Shown here piece after piece: positions 49,081-58,200 of a DNA stretch of 64,000 bases. Both the position numbers and the translations under genes were made by a program. The stretch's first letter is position 1. Every line of letters begins with the position of its first letter. The DNA comes from CAZIJH01 sp964539655. Lineage in GTDB: Archaea > Aenigmatarchaeota > Aenigmatarchaeia > CG10238-14 > SCSR01. The stretch covers positions 1 through 64,000 of the forward strand of contig CAZIJH010000005.1 of NCBI GenBank assembly GCA_964539655.1, in the 5' to 3' direction. The notes beneath the pieces were generated by a model. That model was not told where the DNA came from, did no database searches, and saw only the letters and a program-made list of their open reading frames with translations.

Positions 49081-51972
49081 TTAAATTTTATCGAACGCGA
49101 TTTCTATTATTTTGTTTTCGAATTTCAGGCTGTCCTTTATTTTTCCTTTCAGCGGACCGATTTCAATCCTTTTTGCGCCGACTTCCTTCGCAATCTCTTT
49201 GGAAATTCTCGAAATATATTTCGAAGTTTTTTCGTCCGAACTGAGCGTGAGAAATATCCCGTCTTCCACCTTGAATCCGTTCTTCTTTCTCGTGTCCTGC
49301 ACAAGTCTTACAAGTTCTCTGATCATCGCTTCGTTCAGCAGGAATTCGTCGAGCGTCTTGTCGAGATACAGCTTTCCGAAGTTCCCGGCAACTTCCGTAT
49401 AGTCACCTTTCGGTTTTTCAGTCGAGAATCTCACGCGTTTAACGTTGCACATTCTCGTGAGAACCTCGTTGAGATCTTTGGTCGCCGCCTGCACGTTTTT
49501 CGATTTTGAAACGATCACTATTTCGTGCAACGGCCATCTCAATTTTATTCCCGCAGCCTGCCTTGCGGCCTGGGCTGACTCGAATACGTTTCTCACAACA
49601 ATCATTTCGTCTTCAAGTTTCTTATCGATTAGTTTTTTGTCGGCTTTTGGAAAAATTTCCATGTGGACAGACTCTTCGGATTTCACAAATTTCTTTACTA
49701 TTGTTTGGTGTATCTCTTCTGCCACGAACGGGCAAAATGGCGCAAGAAGTCTCGATAGGATTCTTACTGTCTCGACCAAGGTATAGAATGCAGCATTTTT
49801 GTCCTTGCCTTCGTATCCTGTCCATACTCTGTCTCTGATTAATTTCACATACCATCTCGAGAAGTCGTTCAAAATGAAATCAATAATTTCCTGCGCAGAT
49901 TTTTCCGCATGGTATTCGCTGTTGTATTTCGAGCATCTTTCTGTCAGGGAATTTAATTTAGAAATGAGCCACCTGTCCTCCGTCTTCAATCCCAGTTTGC
50001 TTCCCCTGCCGGTAACGTATGTCTCGACGAATTTGAAAACATTTCTCAGAACTACGAACGATTTCGCGATTTCGTCCATGTTCTCAGGCTTGTAGAAATA
50101 ATCGTCCCATGGCGCGCCGGACAGGAAAAAGAATCTTGTGACGTCCCTTCCGTATTTTTGCACGAGGCTTTCCGGATCGATTATGTTTCCTTTGCTTTTC
50201 GACATTTTGGATCCGTGTATGTCCAGAACGAAGCCGTGATACAGTACGTTTTCGAACGCTCTTCTGCCGAAGGTGATAACCGAAGTTATCATCATTGAGT
50301 TCCACCATCCGCGTATCTGGTCCGGCCCTTCTAAAACGAAATCAGCAGGCCACAGCTTGTTGAAAAGTTTTTTGTCATTGACATAATTCAGGGAAGCCCA
50401 TGGAGCCACACCAGCATCGAACCAAACGTCGAGAACATCGGGCACTCTTCTCATCTGTCCCTTGCATTTTTTGCACGGAATAATTACCTGATCTATGTAC
50501 GGCTTGTGCAGATCTTTAGGCGGATTTTTCAATTCCTTTCTCGATCCGATCACTTTTGTCTCTCCGCATTTCTCGCATATCCATATGGGCAGCGGAATTC
50601 CCCAGTATCTCTGTCTCGATATCGGCCAGTCTCCCAAACTTTCCAGCCAGTTGTGGAATCTTTCCCCGGCCCATTTAGGAACCCAGTTTACTTTCTTGTT
50701 TTCTGAAATCATCTTGTCCCTGATTTTTGTGACCCTGAAGAACCATTGCGGGACGGCAATCTGCAAAAGCGGGCTGCTGCATCTCCAGCAGAACGGATAC
50801 TCGTGCTCGATCGTCTCTTCGTGCAGGATTGCATTTTTGTTTTTCAATTCCTCGATTAGCAATTTGTCGGCATCCTTGACGTACATGCCTGAAAACTTTC
50901 CGGACTTTTCGTCGTATGTCCCGTCCATCTTCACGTGAGAAATTATCGGGAGATTGTTTTCTGTCCCTGCCTTGAAATCTTCCTGCCCGTGTCCCGGCGC
51001 TGTGTGAACTAGTCCTGTTCCGTCTTCCATAGTTACGAACTGGTCGCCCATGATAATCCTGTGGCCGTTCTTCAAATCTTTCAGATAAGCGAAAATGTCC
51101 GACAGAGGATGCTCGTAATTCAGTCCCTCCAGTTTCCTTCCTTTGAAAGTCTCGATTATTTCGTAGTCCGTGATTTCTGATTTCTTCATCACCGGATCCA
51201 AAAGTTTCGCTGCTAAAATCAGGAAATTGTTTCCGGTTTTAATTTTCACGTAGTCCGCATCGGATTTCGCCATGACTCCTGTATTCGCAGGCAGAGTCCA
51301 CGGTGTCGTCGTCCAGACTACAAGGTACTCGTTGTTCTTTCCTTTGACTTTAAATTTTACAAAAATGGACGGATCTTTCGCAGCATGGTGCTCGATTTCG
51401 TTGTACGCGACGGCGGTCTCGCAATGGCTGCAAACATGCACCGGATATTCTCCCTTGAACAGGAAACTCTTTTTGTAGCCTTCCTGGAATGTCATCCACG
51501 CGCCTTCGATGTACTCGTTGCTGAGAGTCAGGTAAGGATTTTTCCAATCCATCCACACTCCCAGATTAACAAATTGGCCGTTCATGACGTCTACGAATTC
51601 CGTCGCGAATTTCCTGCACTCGTTGTTGAAATTTTCGACTCCAAATTTTTCTATGTCCTTCTTAGTCTTGAATCCGAGTTTCTTCTCGACTTTGTTTTCG
51701 ATCGGCAATCCATGAGTGTCGTATCCCGGCTGGTCCCACACGTTGAATCCCTGCATCCTGAAAAATCTTATGTAAAAATCCTTCAGGATTTTGTTGAGCG
51801 CGGTTCCCATGTGGATGTTGCCTGTCGCGTACGGAGGCCCGTCCAAAAAGAAGAATTTCTTGCCGTTTTTGTTTTTCAATTTCGCCTTCTGGTAAATTTT
51901 CTTCTCTTCCCAGAATTTCAGCGTGTCGACTTCCCTTTCCAAGACCGGTTTTTCAGAACTAGCGCTTGTCAT
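49081..51972 (-). CDS. ileS: Isoleucyl-tRNA synthetase
   Basis: 963 residues. GPPYATGNIHMGTALNK has the HIGH equivalent HMGT, VVWTTTPWTLPANTG the editing site, DVLDVWFDAGVAPW the conserved specificity strand, and SKMSKSKGN the KMSKS loop. Two CxxC zinc pairs (CEKCG, CKKCK) lie in the connecting region. The C-terminal tail (KRIEIGPLKGKIKDSL) resembles the archaeal/eukaryal form. Alone on the minus strand with divergent promoter region before 52102. Confidence 0.95.
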   Translation of the reverse strand: MTSASSEKPVLEREVDTLKFWEEKKIYQKAKLKNKNGKKFFFLDGPPYATGNIHMGTALNKILKDFYIRFFRMQGFNVWDQPGYDTHGLPIENKVEKKLGFKTKKDIEKFGVENFNNECRKFATEFVDVMNGQFVNLGVWMDWKNPYLTLSNEYIEGAWMTFQEGYKKSFLFKGEYPVHVCSHCETAVAYNEIEHHAAKDPSIFVKFKVKGKNNEYLVVWTTTPWTLPANTGVMAKSDADYVKIKTGNNFLILAAKLLDPVMKKSEITDYEIIETFKGRKLEGLNYEHPLSDIFAYLKDLKNGHRIIMGDQFVTMEDGTGLVHTAPGHGQEDFKAGTENNLPIISHVKMDGTYDEKSGKFSGMYVKDADKLLIEELKNKNAILHEETIEHEYPFCWRCSSPLLQIAVPQWFFRVTKIRDKMISENKKVNWVPKWAGERFHNWLESLGDWPISRQRYWGIPLPIWICEKCGETKVIGSRKELKNPPKDLHKPYIDQVIIPCKKCKGQMRRVPDVLDVWFDAGVAPWASLNYVNDKKLFNKLWPADFVLEGPDQIRGWWNSMMITSVITFGRRAFENVLYHGFVLDIHGSKMSKSKGNIIDPESLVQKYGRDVTRFFFLSGAPWDDYFYKPENMDEIAKSFVVLRNVFKFVETYVTGRGSKLGLKTEDRWLISKLNSLTERCSKYNSEYHAEKSAQEIIDFILNDFSRWYVKLIRDRVWTGYEGKDKNAAFYTLVETVRILSRLLAPFCPFVAEEIHQTIVKKFVKSEESVHMEIFPKADKKLIDKKLEDEMIVVRNVFESAQAARQAAGIKLRWPLHEIVIVSKSKNVQAATKDLNEVLTRMCNVKRVRFSTEKPKGDYTEVAGNFGKLYLDKTLDEFLLNEAMIRELVRLVQDTRKKNGFKVEDGIFLTLSSDEKTSKYISRISKEIAKEVGAKRIEIGPLKGKIKDSLKFENKIIEIAFDKI

Positions 51973-52070
51973 AAAAACACCTTAGTGATTGCAGTATAAA
52001 GATTTAGCGGAAAATTTTCAGTCAATCCGGCAATGCACCACAATCACTGAAAGAAAGTTCGTGACGAGAA

Positions 52071-52078
52071 TATTTAAG
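52071..52078 (+). promoter_or_regulatory. TATA box of the 52102 gene
   Basis: TATTTAAG is centred 28 bases before ATG 52102, supporting that start rather than ATG 52084 and suggesting leaderless initiation. Confidence 0.55.
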
Positions 52079-52101
52079 GTTGTTTGCTTGAAATTTATAA
52101 T

Positions 52102-52671
52102 ATGTCGGATGCGTTGTTCCATTTCACATTCCCGTTTCTCGCGATAATGGCGACGGGCCTGAAGATGAAGCATAGGATAATCGTCGCGACTATTCTTGCT
52201 CTTCTCGCGGTCTCGCTTGACGTTGATCATTTTTTCGGGATGGTTGCACGCGGGACTTTTCACAATGTCTTTGTCACGCTGCTTCTGCCGATAGCGATTT
52301 TCCTGGTTGCTCTGAAATTTGAAAAGAAAGGAAACTTTTGGAAGACTGTCGCGCTGATGACCGCACTTGTCCTCTTCAGCCATCCGATGGTTGATCTGTT
52401 TGTCGGCAGCGCGGGAGTAAAGATATTTTATCCATTTTCCACAGAAAGCTATCTGTTCAATTTCATAAGGGTGCCGATAACTCTCCCGGACGGCTTTGTC
52501 GCGAGCATTGTCAGCTCGGAAGGGATTGGAATGTCGATTTTTGTCATTTTTATTTTCGGAGTGATTTTTGTCGAGGACTTTGTCAGGATACTTACGCACA
52601 CGAAGCGTCCCGAGGCTGCTTTTGAAAAAACGATGATCAAGGAACAGAGAAAAATCAAGAAGGAATTCTAA
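52102..52671 (+). CDS. Membrane protein, DUF457/YdjM-like
   Basis: 189 residues from MSDALFHFTFPFLAI, with about five transmembrane helices. The His/Asp residues in ALFHF, SLDVDHFFG, GTFHN and FSHPMVDLF follow the pattern of DUF457/YdjM-type membrane putative metal-dependent hydrolases, as in the 26034 gene. The C-terminus is charged (EKTMIKEQRKIKKEF). Role unknown. Leaderless-type promoter. Confidence 0.6.
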   Translation: MSDALFHFTFPFLAIMATGLKMKHRIIVATILALLAVSLDVDHFFGMVARGTFHNVFVTLLLPIAIFLVALKFEKKGNFWKTVALMTALVLFSHPMVDLFVGSAGVKIFYPFSTESYLFNFIRVPITLPDGFVASIVSSEGIGMSIFVIFIFGVIFVEDFVRILTHTKRPEAAFEKTMIKEQRKIKKEF

Positions 52672-52684
52672 TCCCACTTTAATG

Positions 52685-52692
52685 TATTTAAA
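52685..52692 (+). promoter_or_regulatory. TATA-like box of the AbrB-racemase gene
   Basis: TATTTAAA lies about 84 bases before the TTG start at 52772, implying a leader of roughly 58 bases. A 23-codon frame (52726-52797) begins in this leader and overlaps the gene. Confidence 0.45.
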
Positions 52693-52760
52693 CCATAAGC
52701 GCTCTTTAATTGAATAGTGAACAAAATGAAGGGTGAAAATAAAATTGGTGGTTTAGTTTG

Positions 52761-52766
52761 GGAAGG
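52761..52766 (+). promoter_or_regulatory. Shine-Dalgarno for the AbrB-racemase TTG start
   Basis: GGAAGG lies five bases before TTG 52772. Upstream in frame, GTG 52748 is followed by a stop, so TTG is the sensible start. Confidence 0.55.
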
Positions 52767-52771
52767 TAATT

Positions 52772-53641
52772 TTGTTCACCTCGAGTGCCATTTCTAAAAT
52801 TGATCCTAAAGGTAGGATTGTCGTCCCAATAAACATGAGGGCAAGTTTGAACTTGATTGAAGGTTCCAAGGTAAGACTGGTAGCTACTAAAGGTAACCTA
52901 TCCGTATTTCCGATTTACAATAATTACAAAAATTTCTCGACAAGAAAGACGATAGGCATTCTCGGCGGCATGGGTCCGGAAGCAAGTGCCGATATGTATA
53001 GCAAAATAATCAGGTTTTGTCAATTAAAATACAAAGCCAGACTGGACGAAGACTATCCGCCGATGGTGATTTACAATCTTCCTGCTCCTCAGATGATAAA
53101 CGGCGTAAAGGACGAAGAAAGACTTTTGTACGCATTGATCGAGGGAATTGGAAAACTTGAAAATGCAGGCGCTGATTTTATAGTCATAGCATGCAATACG
53201 GTCCACTACTTCTTGCCAAAATTAAAAGAATTTTCAAAAGTTCCGATATTGAGCATAATCGAAGAAGTGTCAAAAAGGGTAAAGAAATCCAGATTTAAGA
53301 AAGTTGGATTGCTTGCAACTGAAACTACTGTAAAAGAGAATCTCTATAAAAATGAGCTTGACAAATATGGCATAGAACAGATGGTTCCGGATGACAAGTC
53401 TCAAGAAAAAGTACAAAAAATAATACGCGATGTGATTGCTGGAGATATGAAACGTGAAAATGTGACATTATTAAAATCGATAATTAGGAAATTTAAGATA
53501 GACGGATCAGAGGCTGTTATTTTGGGCTGTACCGATTTGCCTATAATTTTAAACGAAAACAATTCTAATATAGTAATCTTTGACAGTACAAATATTCTAT
53601 CAGAGGTTGCGACAGACTTTGCATATGGTGATTGCATATGA
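52772..53641 (+). CDS. AbrB/SpoVT-domain fused to Asp/Glu racemase
   Basis: 289 residues. Residues about 6-48 (SKIDPKGRIVVPINMRASLN to LSVFP) are an AbrB/SpoVT swapped-hairpin DNA-binding domain. From 55 on (KTIGILGGMGPEASADMYSKI) it is an aspartate/glutamate racemase family enzyme with both catalytic cysteines, ACNTVH and LGCTDLP. The fusion could let the enzyme regulate its own or neighbouring transcription. Starts with TTG. The TGA stop overlaps the HisRS ATG (ATGA). AT-rich, so probably acquired and fitted upstream of hisS. Confidence 0.85.
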   Translation: MFTSSAISKIDPKGRIVVPINMRASLNLIEGSKVRLVATKGNLSVFPIYNNYKNFSTRKTIGILGGMGPEASADMYSKIIRFCQLKYKARLDEDYPPMVIYNLPAPQMINGVKDEERLLYALIEGIGKLENAGADFIVIACNTVHYFLPKLKEFSKVPILSIIEEVSKRVKKSRFKKVGLLATETTVKENLYKNELDKYGIEQMVPDDKSQEKVQKIIRDVIAGDMKRENVTLLKSIIRKFKIDGSEAVILGCTDLPIILNENNSNIVIFDSTNILSEVATDFAYGDCI

Positions 53642-54888
53642 AATTCCAGCCAGCGAAAGGGACCAGAGACCTCGTATTCTCTGACGCCGCAAACATGCGG
53701 AGAATAATAAACATAGCCGCTTCTGTCTTCGAGAAGTTTGGATTCGAGCCGCTGATAACTCCGGCGTTCGAAAGCTTTGAACTTTTGGCAGCGAAAGGCG
53801 GTCTCGGCGAAGCTGTCAAGGACGAGATTTATTTTTTCAAGGACAAATCCGATCGCGAGCTCGGGCTGCGTTTCGATTTGACGATGCCGTTCGCTCGCGT
53901 CGTTACTTCGAATCCTCAGTTTCCAAAGCCGTTCAAGCGTTACGCTATTGACAAGGTATGGAGATACGACAACCCTCAGGCGATGAGGTGGAGGGAGTTC
54001 TGGCAGGCGGACATTGATGTTGCCGGAAGCAGTTCCATAATCGCCGATGCAGAATGTGTCGCGGCCGCCTGCGAGATTCTTGATATTCTTGGTTTTAAAA
54101 AATACGAAATCCGAATGAACGACAGAAAAATTTTGCAGGGAATTTTCAATAAGCTTGTAGGAAAGGAAAAAATTGTCGACGCTTTCAGGATAGTTGACAA
54201 GCTTGATAAGATCGGGCCCGACGCAGTTGAGAAAGAGCTTGAAAAAATCGGGGCCAACGGGAAAAAAGTCATGCAGCTGTTAAAATACCCAATAGGGAAG
54301 CTTGAAAAAGACGAGCCTGAAATTAAGGAAGGATTCAAAGAAATTTCAGAGTTTCTTGAAAACGCAAAGATGTTTGGAATCGAAAAAAAAGTTGTGATTG
54401 ATCTGTCGCTTGTGAGGGGGTTGGAATACTATACAGGACTGGTTTTCGAAATAAATCTCGGTGCCGGCGTGAGTTGCGGAGGCGGAGGAAGATACGACAA
54501 TCTTTTGGAAAAGATCGGCGGACAAAAAATTCCTGCGACGGGAATTTCTCTAGGTCTCGACAGAATTCTCGAAGTCATGAGGGAAAAAAATCTTTTTGTT
54601 GAAGGCAAAGTTACAAAAGTTTTTGTCGCAAATGTTGACGATTCTAGCAGAAAATATGTCAGTGACGTCGCTGCCAATCTAAGAAAGAATGGAATAAATT
54701 GCCAGACTGATCTGATGGGCAAGAATATCGGGAGGCAGCTCGAGTACGTTAATTCCACCGGAATCCCTTACGCCATAATCGTCGGCAAAGAGGAAATTAA
54801 AAAGAAGAAAGTCAAGCTGAAGGACATGAAGAAGAAAACAGAGAGGGAAATCTCTCTGAACGAAGTCATCAAGATTTTGAAATCGTGA
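53638..54888 (+). CDS. hisS: Histidyl-tRNA synthetase
   Basis: 416 residues from MKFQPAKGTRD. Class II motifs: motif 2 in RYAIDKVWRYDNPQAMRWREFWQAD, the histidine-specific SLVRGLEYYTG, and motif 3 GISLGLDRILEVM; GGGGRYDNLL is the HisRS signature. C-terminal anticodon domain with TDLMGKNIGRQLEYVN. Translationally coupled to the upstream AbrB-racemase by ATGA. Convergent with the mini zinc-ribbon gene. Confidence 0.95.
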   Translation: MKFQPAKGTRDLVFSDAANMRRIINIAASVFEKFGFEPLITPAFESFELLAAKGGLGEAVKDEIYFFKDKSDRELGLRFDLTMPFARVVTSNPQFPKPFKRYAIDKVWRYDNPQAMRWREFWQADIDVAGSSSIIADAECVAAACEILDILGFKKYEIRMNDRKILQGIFNKLVGKEKIVDAFRIVDKLDKIGPDAVEKELEKIGANGKKVMQLLKYPIGKLEKDEPEIKEGFKEISEFLENAKMFGIEKKVVIDLSLVRGLEYYTGLVFEINLGAGVSCGGGGRYDNLLEKIGGQKIPATGISLGLDRILEVMREKNLFVEGKVTKVFVANVDDSSRKYVSDVAANLRKNGINCQTDLMGKNIGRQLEYVNSTGIPYAIIVGKEEIKKKKVKLKDMKKKTEREISLNEVIKILKS

Positions 54889-54892
54889 ATTT

Positions 54893-54991
54893 TTAATAGG
54901 TCTGCTCTACAACGAGTCCGCACTTCACGCACGTGAGCTCGCTGCTCATTATTTTGACCTTGCCTTTGCATTCTGGGCATTTGTCTGCCAT
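54893..54991 (-). CDS. TFIIB-like zinc-ribbon microprotein (32 aa)
   Basis: Begins MADKCPECKGKVKIMSSELT, with CPEC then CVKCGLVV, i.e. CxxC-x15-CxxCGxVV, the consensus of the TFB/TFIIB N-terminal zinc ribbon, and nothing else. The same frame is open up to 55108, but that part is not protein-like. A minus-strand TTTATATTTAA lies about 35 bases upstream of the start. It might be a regulator that contacts RNA polymerase, or a remnant. Confidence 0.6.
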   Translation of the reverse strand: MADKCPECKGKVKIMSSELTCVKCGLVVEQTY

Positions 54992-55164
54992 GTTTTTTTT
55001 GCACCTGATTACAACAAGACAGTTAAATATAAAAGCCTTTTCGCTAGTTTGAAATCTGTTAGCCAAAATCGATAAGATGTCGCGAGTGTAGAAAGAAATA
55101 TTTTGCAATTCATATTTTTATTAAAGGAATTTTCGTTGGTGCCGTACCGATTTTGAAGAAAAGC

Positions 55165-55173
55165 TTAAATATA
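55165..55173 (+). promoter_or_regulatory. TATA box with long leader for the PIN-ATPase gene
   Basis: TTAAATATA predicts a start site near 55196, leaving about 100 bases of leader before ATG 55299. The leader has a TTGATT/AATCAA inverted pair and ends with AGGAGAAAGTGAT. The region 54992-55298 holds no other gene I can see. Confidence 0.5.
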
Positions 55174-55298
55174 ACGCGGACAATAACAAATTGATTAGAA
55201 GATAAAGAAAAAGTTTGAAGATGCTGCCTAATTCTAACTTTTGATTTGATCAGAAAAATTAATCAATCAACTAACAAAAAAGGAGAAAGTGATTTAAA

Positions 55299-57107
55299 AT
55301 GGTAAATAAGATTTGCTTAGACACAAGCATAATTATCGACGGGAAGATAACAGAGCTCGTCGAAAAAGGTTTGATCAAGGATACGGAACTAATCGTTCCC
55401 CTTGCTGTTCTTGACGAACTTCAGGCTCAGGCTTCGAAGGGAAGGGAGCACGGATTTGTCGGTCTCGAGGAATTGAAAAAGATTCGCGCGATGGCTGACG
55501 ACAAGAAAATAAAAATAAGGTGCACCGGCGAGCGTCCGAACATGGACGACATAAGGCTCGCGAAATCAGGAAGTATAGACGCAATTATTCGCGATGTCGC
55601 GAAGAATGAAAATGCTATTCTCTACACCGCGGACTACGTGCAGGCCCTCGTGGGCGACGCCGAAGGAGTGAAAGTAAAACACATCGCGGCTGAAATAAAA
55701 ACTTCCGGACTCGGATTCGAAAAATATTTTGATGAAAATACGTTGTCGCTCCATCTCAAGGAAGGAGTAGTTCCTCAGGCGAAAAGAGGGAAGCCTGGAA
55801 AATTCGAACTTACGAAATTGTCGGACAAGCCGGTCACGGACAAGGAGATCGAGGAAATAATCAAGGAAATTTCCGAGGCGACTAGGATAAGCGACGAAGG
55901 ATATGTCGAAATAAACAGGGCCGGCGCGCTAGTCATACAGCTCGGGAATTACAGGATCGCCATCGCGCGTCCTCCGTTTTCCGATGCACCCGAAGTAACG
56001 ATAGTCCGTCCTATCGTAAAGCTAACATTGGAAGACTACAGGCCTTCCGAAAAATTGATGCAGAGACTTTCCGAAAAGGCGGAAGGAATTCTGATCGCGG
56101 GCCCTCCTGGGAGCGGTAAGTCCACTCTCGCGAGCTCGCTTGCCGAATTCTACATGAAGAAAGGAAAAATCGTGAAGACGCTCGAGTCTCCGAAAGATTT
56201 GCAGGTCGGTCCTGAAATCACGCAGTACGGTCCGCTCGAGGGAGATTTCGAAAAGACTTCGGACATACTCCTGCTCGTCAGGCCGGACTATTCGATTTAC
56301 GACGAGATTAGAAAGACTCGCGATTTCGAAGTATTCGCCGACATGAGGCTCGCTGGAATCGGAATGGTCGGAGTAGTTCACGCTAGCAAGCCGGTAGACG
56401 CGGTTCAGAGATTCATGTCGAGGATGGAACTCGGAATGATTCCTCACGTGATTGACACTGTCATCTTCGTTAAGGACGGAGAGGTGAAAAAAGTTCTCGA
56501 TCTCTCGTTGACTGTTAAGGTCCCGACAGGAATGACCGAGGCTGATCTATCGAGGCCAGTCGTGGAAATAAAGGATTTCGAAACAGGAAATCTTGATTAC
56601 GAAATCTACACGTTCGGTGAAGAGAACATAATAGTTCCCGTCACAGAAACTTCGAAAAGGATTCCTGGAATCCAGAAGCTTGCGTCGGAAAGGATTCTTC
56701 AGGACATAAGGAAATTCGATCCGTATGCCGAAGTCGAAGTCGTGTCGAACGACAAGGTCGTCGTGAAAGTCGACAACGACGTGATCGCAAGATTGATCGG
56801 CAAGGAGGGTTCGATGATAAAGTCCATCGAGGAGAAGCTCGGCGTGCACATAGACGTCGAGCCGAAGGTCCCTTCCCTCGGAAAGGAAATTAATTTCGGA
56901 GTGAGGGAGACCGGAAACAGCATCGAACTGGACTTCGACAAAAAGTTCATCGGCAAGACCGCAAGCATGTACGTCGAGGAAGAATTCGTATTCTCGGCCA
57001 CGATCGGAAAGAAGGCCAACATAAAAGTCGCAAAAGATTCCGACATCGGAAGCAAGCTGCTGCGTGGACTGGTCGGCAAGAAAAAAATAAGGATACTGAC
57101 CGAATAA
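55299..57107 (+). CDS. PIN domain - PilT-like ATPase - KH protein (PINA type)
   Basis: 602 residues in three parts. A PIN nuclease domain (1-130) with acidic residues Asp8 (CLDTS), Glu40, Asp94 and Asp112; a secretion-superfamily ATPase with P-loop AGPPGSGKST (267-276) and MVGVVHA; and a KH/R3H-like RNA- or DNA-binding part with VIARLIGKEGSMIKSIEEKL (about 493-512). Archaeal PINA homologues act as hexameric ATPases in DNA branch migration/repair. Own promoter with long leader. Confidence 0.9.
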   Translation: MVNKICLDTSIIIDGKITELVEKGLIKDTELIVPLAVLDELQAQASKGREHGFVGLEELKKIRAMADDKKIKIRCTGERPNMDDIRLAKSGSIDAIIRDVAKNENAILYTADYVQALVGDAEGVKVKHIAAEIKTSGLGFEKYFDENTLSLHLKEGVVPQAKRGKPGKFELTKLSDKPVTDKEIEEIIKEISEATRISDEGYVEINRAGALVIQLGNYRIAIARPPFSDAPEVTIVRPIVKLTLEDYRPSEKLMQRLSEKAEGILIAGPPGSGKSTLASSLAEFYMKKGKIVKTLESPKDLQVGPEITQYGPLEGDFEKTSDILLLVRPDYSIYDEIRKTRDFEVFADMRLAGIGMVGVVHASKPVDAVQRFMSRMELGMIPHVIDTVIFVKDGEVKKVLDLSLTVKVPTGMTEADLSRPVVEIKDFETGNLDYEIYTFGEENIIVPVTETSKRIPGIQKLASERILQDIRKFDPYAEVEVVSNDKVVVKVDNDVIARLIGKEGSMIKSIEEKLGVHIDVEPKVPSLGKEINFGVRETGNSIELDFDKKFIGKTASMYVEEEFVFSATIGKKANIKVAKDSDIGSKLLRGLVGKKKIRILTE

Positions 57108-57110
57108 ATT

Positions 57111-58187
57111 TCAGACGAAATAGTTCATGAGGTCCATGTCGAGATTGTTTAGGACTTTCGTGCCGACGCTCGCCGCGCCCATCATGCTGTTCAAAAACAG
57201 ATCGGATTTAGACGAAATGATCTTGTAAAAGAACAGGCCTCTATTTATCGGATTTGCAAGAACCGATTTCCACTTGTCGTCGTACGACTCTTTCAGAAAT
57301 TGTCCGTCGAATCTCTTGTATTCTATCGCGTCAAGCGCAGCTCTCGCGCAGAATTTCGATCCTATCAGCCCGTAGATTATTCCTCCGCCAGAATACGGCT
57401 TGACTTGGCACGCTGCGTCCCCAACAACCAATACCCTGTCAGCAGAAGTTCTGTTCATCAGTCCGAATCTTATTATTCCGCCGACATCGGGTCTCTCGAC
57501 TCTGCCGATTCTCATTTTTAAAAATTCCTCGTAATACTTGTTCGCGTTCGGATTTGTGGCGAGTCCTATTCGTGCTACGTTGTTGTTTTCAGGAACGACC
57601 CACGCGAAAAATTTCGGGCAAAACTTTGATCCTATCCAGAGTTCGACGTCGTTGAAATTTCCCTTCGCCGTAGTCTGCACGCCGATCAGAAAACTTTTCG
57701 GATAATCAAGTCCAGCCTGCTTTCCTACGGAAGAATTTGCTCCGTCGGCGCCGATTAAAATTTTAGCCTTGTAAGTTTTCTTGTCAGTCTTGATTTTCAC
57801 GCAGTTGCGCAGGTTCTTGTAAGCGAGAAATCTTTCGCCCGTCGACGTCTTTACTCCCGCTTTTACTGCGGAATTGAAAAGAAATTTGTCCAATCCAGGC
57901 CTGTTGAGAAGGTACACTGGATTTTTTGATTTTAATACGAATCCGTTTCCGTTCGGCGGAAAAAACTTCGCCTTGCCGACAGTGTTGATGATAAGTTCGC
58001 TCGGAAGATTTGGCACGAGCTCCTTTATTCTCCAGCTCACAAGCCCGGTGCATTTGCAGGGCCGCCCGATTTCGGAATTCTCTTCGACGAGAACTACGTC
58101 CTTCCCCTCTTTCGCTATCAGCTCGGCTGTCTTCGACCCGGTGACGCTTCCTCCCACTACGAACACATCGAGGATTTTTTCAGCCAT
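57111..58187 (-). CDS. Geranylgeranyl reductase family flavoprotein
   Basis: 358 residues from MAEKILDVFVVGGSVTGSK; ATG 58232 would overlap UppS. FAD-binding GGSVTGSKTAELIAKEGKDVVLVEE, PCKCTG, ILIGADGANSSVGKQ, and VGDAACQVKPYSGGGIIYGL are the standard motifs of archaeal digeranylgeranylglycerophospholipid reductase, which saturates isoprenoid lipid chains. The first Gly of GxGxxG is displaced (VVGGSVTGS). Downstream of UppS in a minus-strand lipid/peptidase run. Confidence 0.9.
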   Translation of the reverse strand: MAEKILDVFVVGGSVTGSKTAELIAKEGKDVVLVEENSEIGRPCKCTGLVSWRIKELVPNLPSELIINTVGKAKFFPPNGNGFVLKSKNPVYLLNRPGLDKFLFNSAVKAGVKTSTGERFLAYKNLRNCVKIKTDKKTYKAKILIGADGANSSVGKQAGLDYPKSFLIGVQTTAKGNFNDVELWIGSKFCPKFFAWVVPENNNVARIGLATNPNANKYYEEFLKMRIGRVERPDVGGIIRFGLMNRTSADRVLVVGDAACQVKPYSGGGIIYGLIGSKFCARAALDAIEYKRFDGQFLKESYDDKWKSVLANPINRGLFFYKIISSKSDLFLNSMMGAASVGTKVLNNLDMDLMNYFV

Positions 58188-58200
58188 CAAAATCAGCAGC

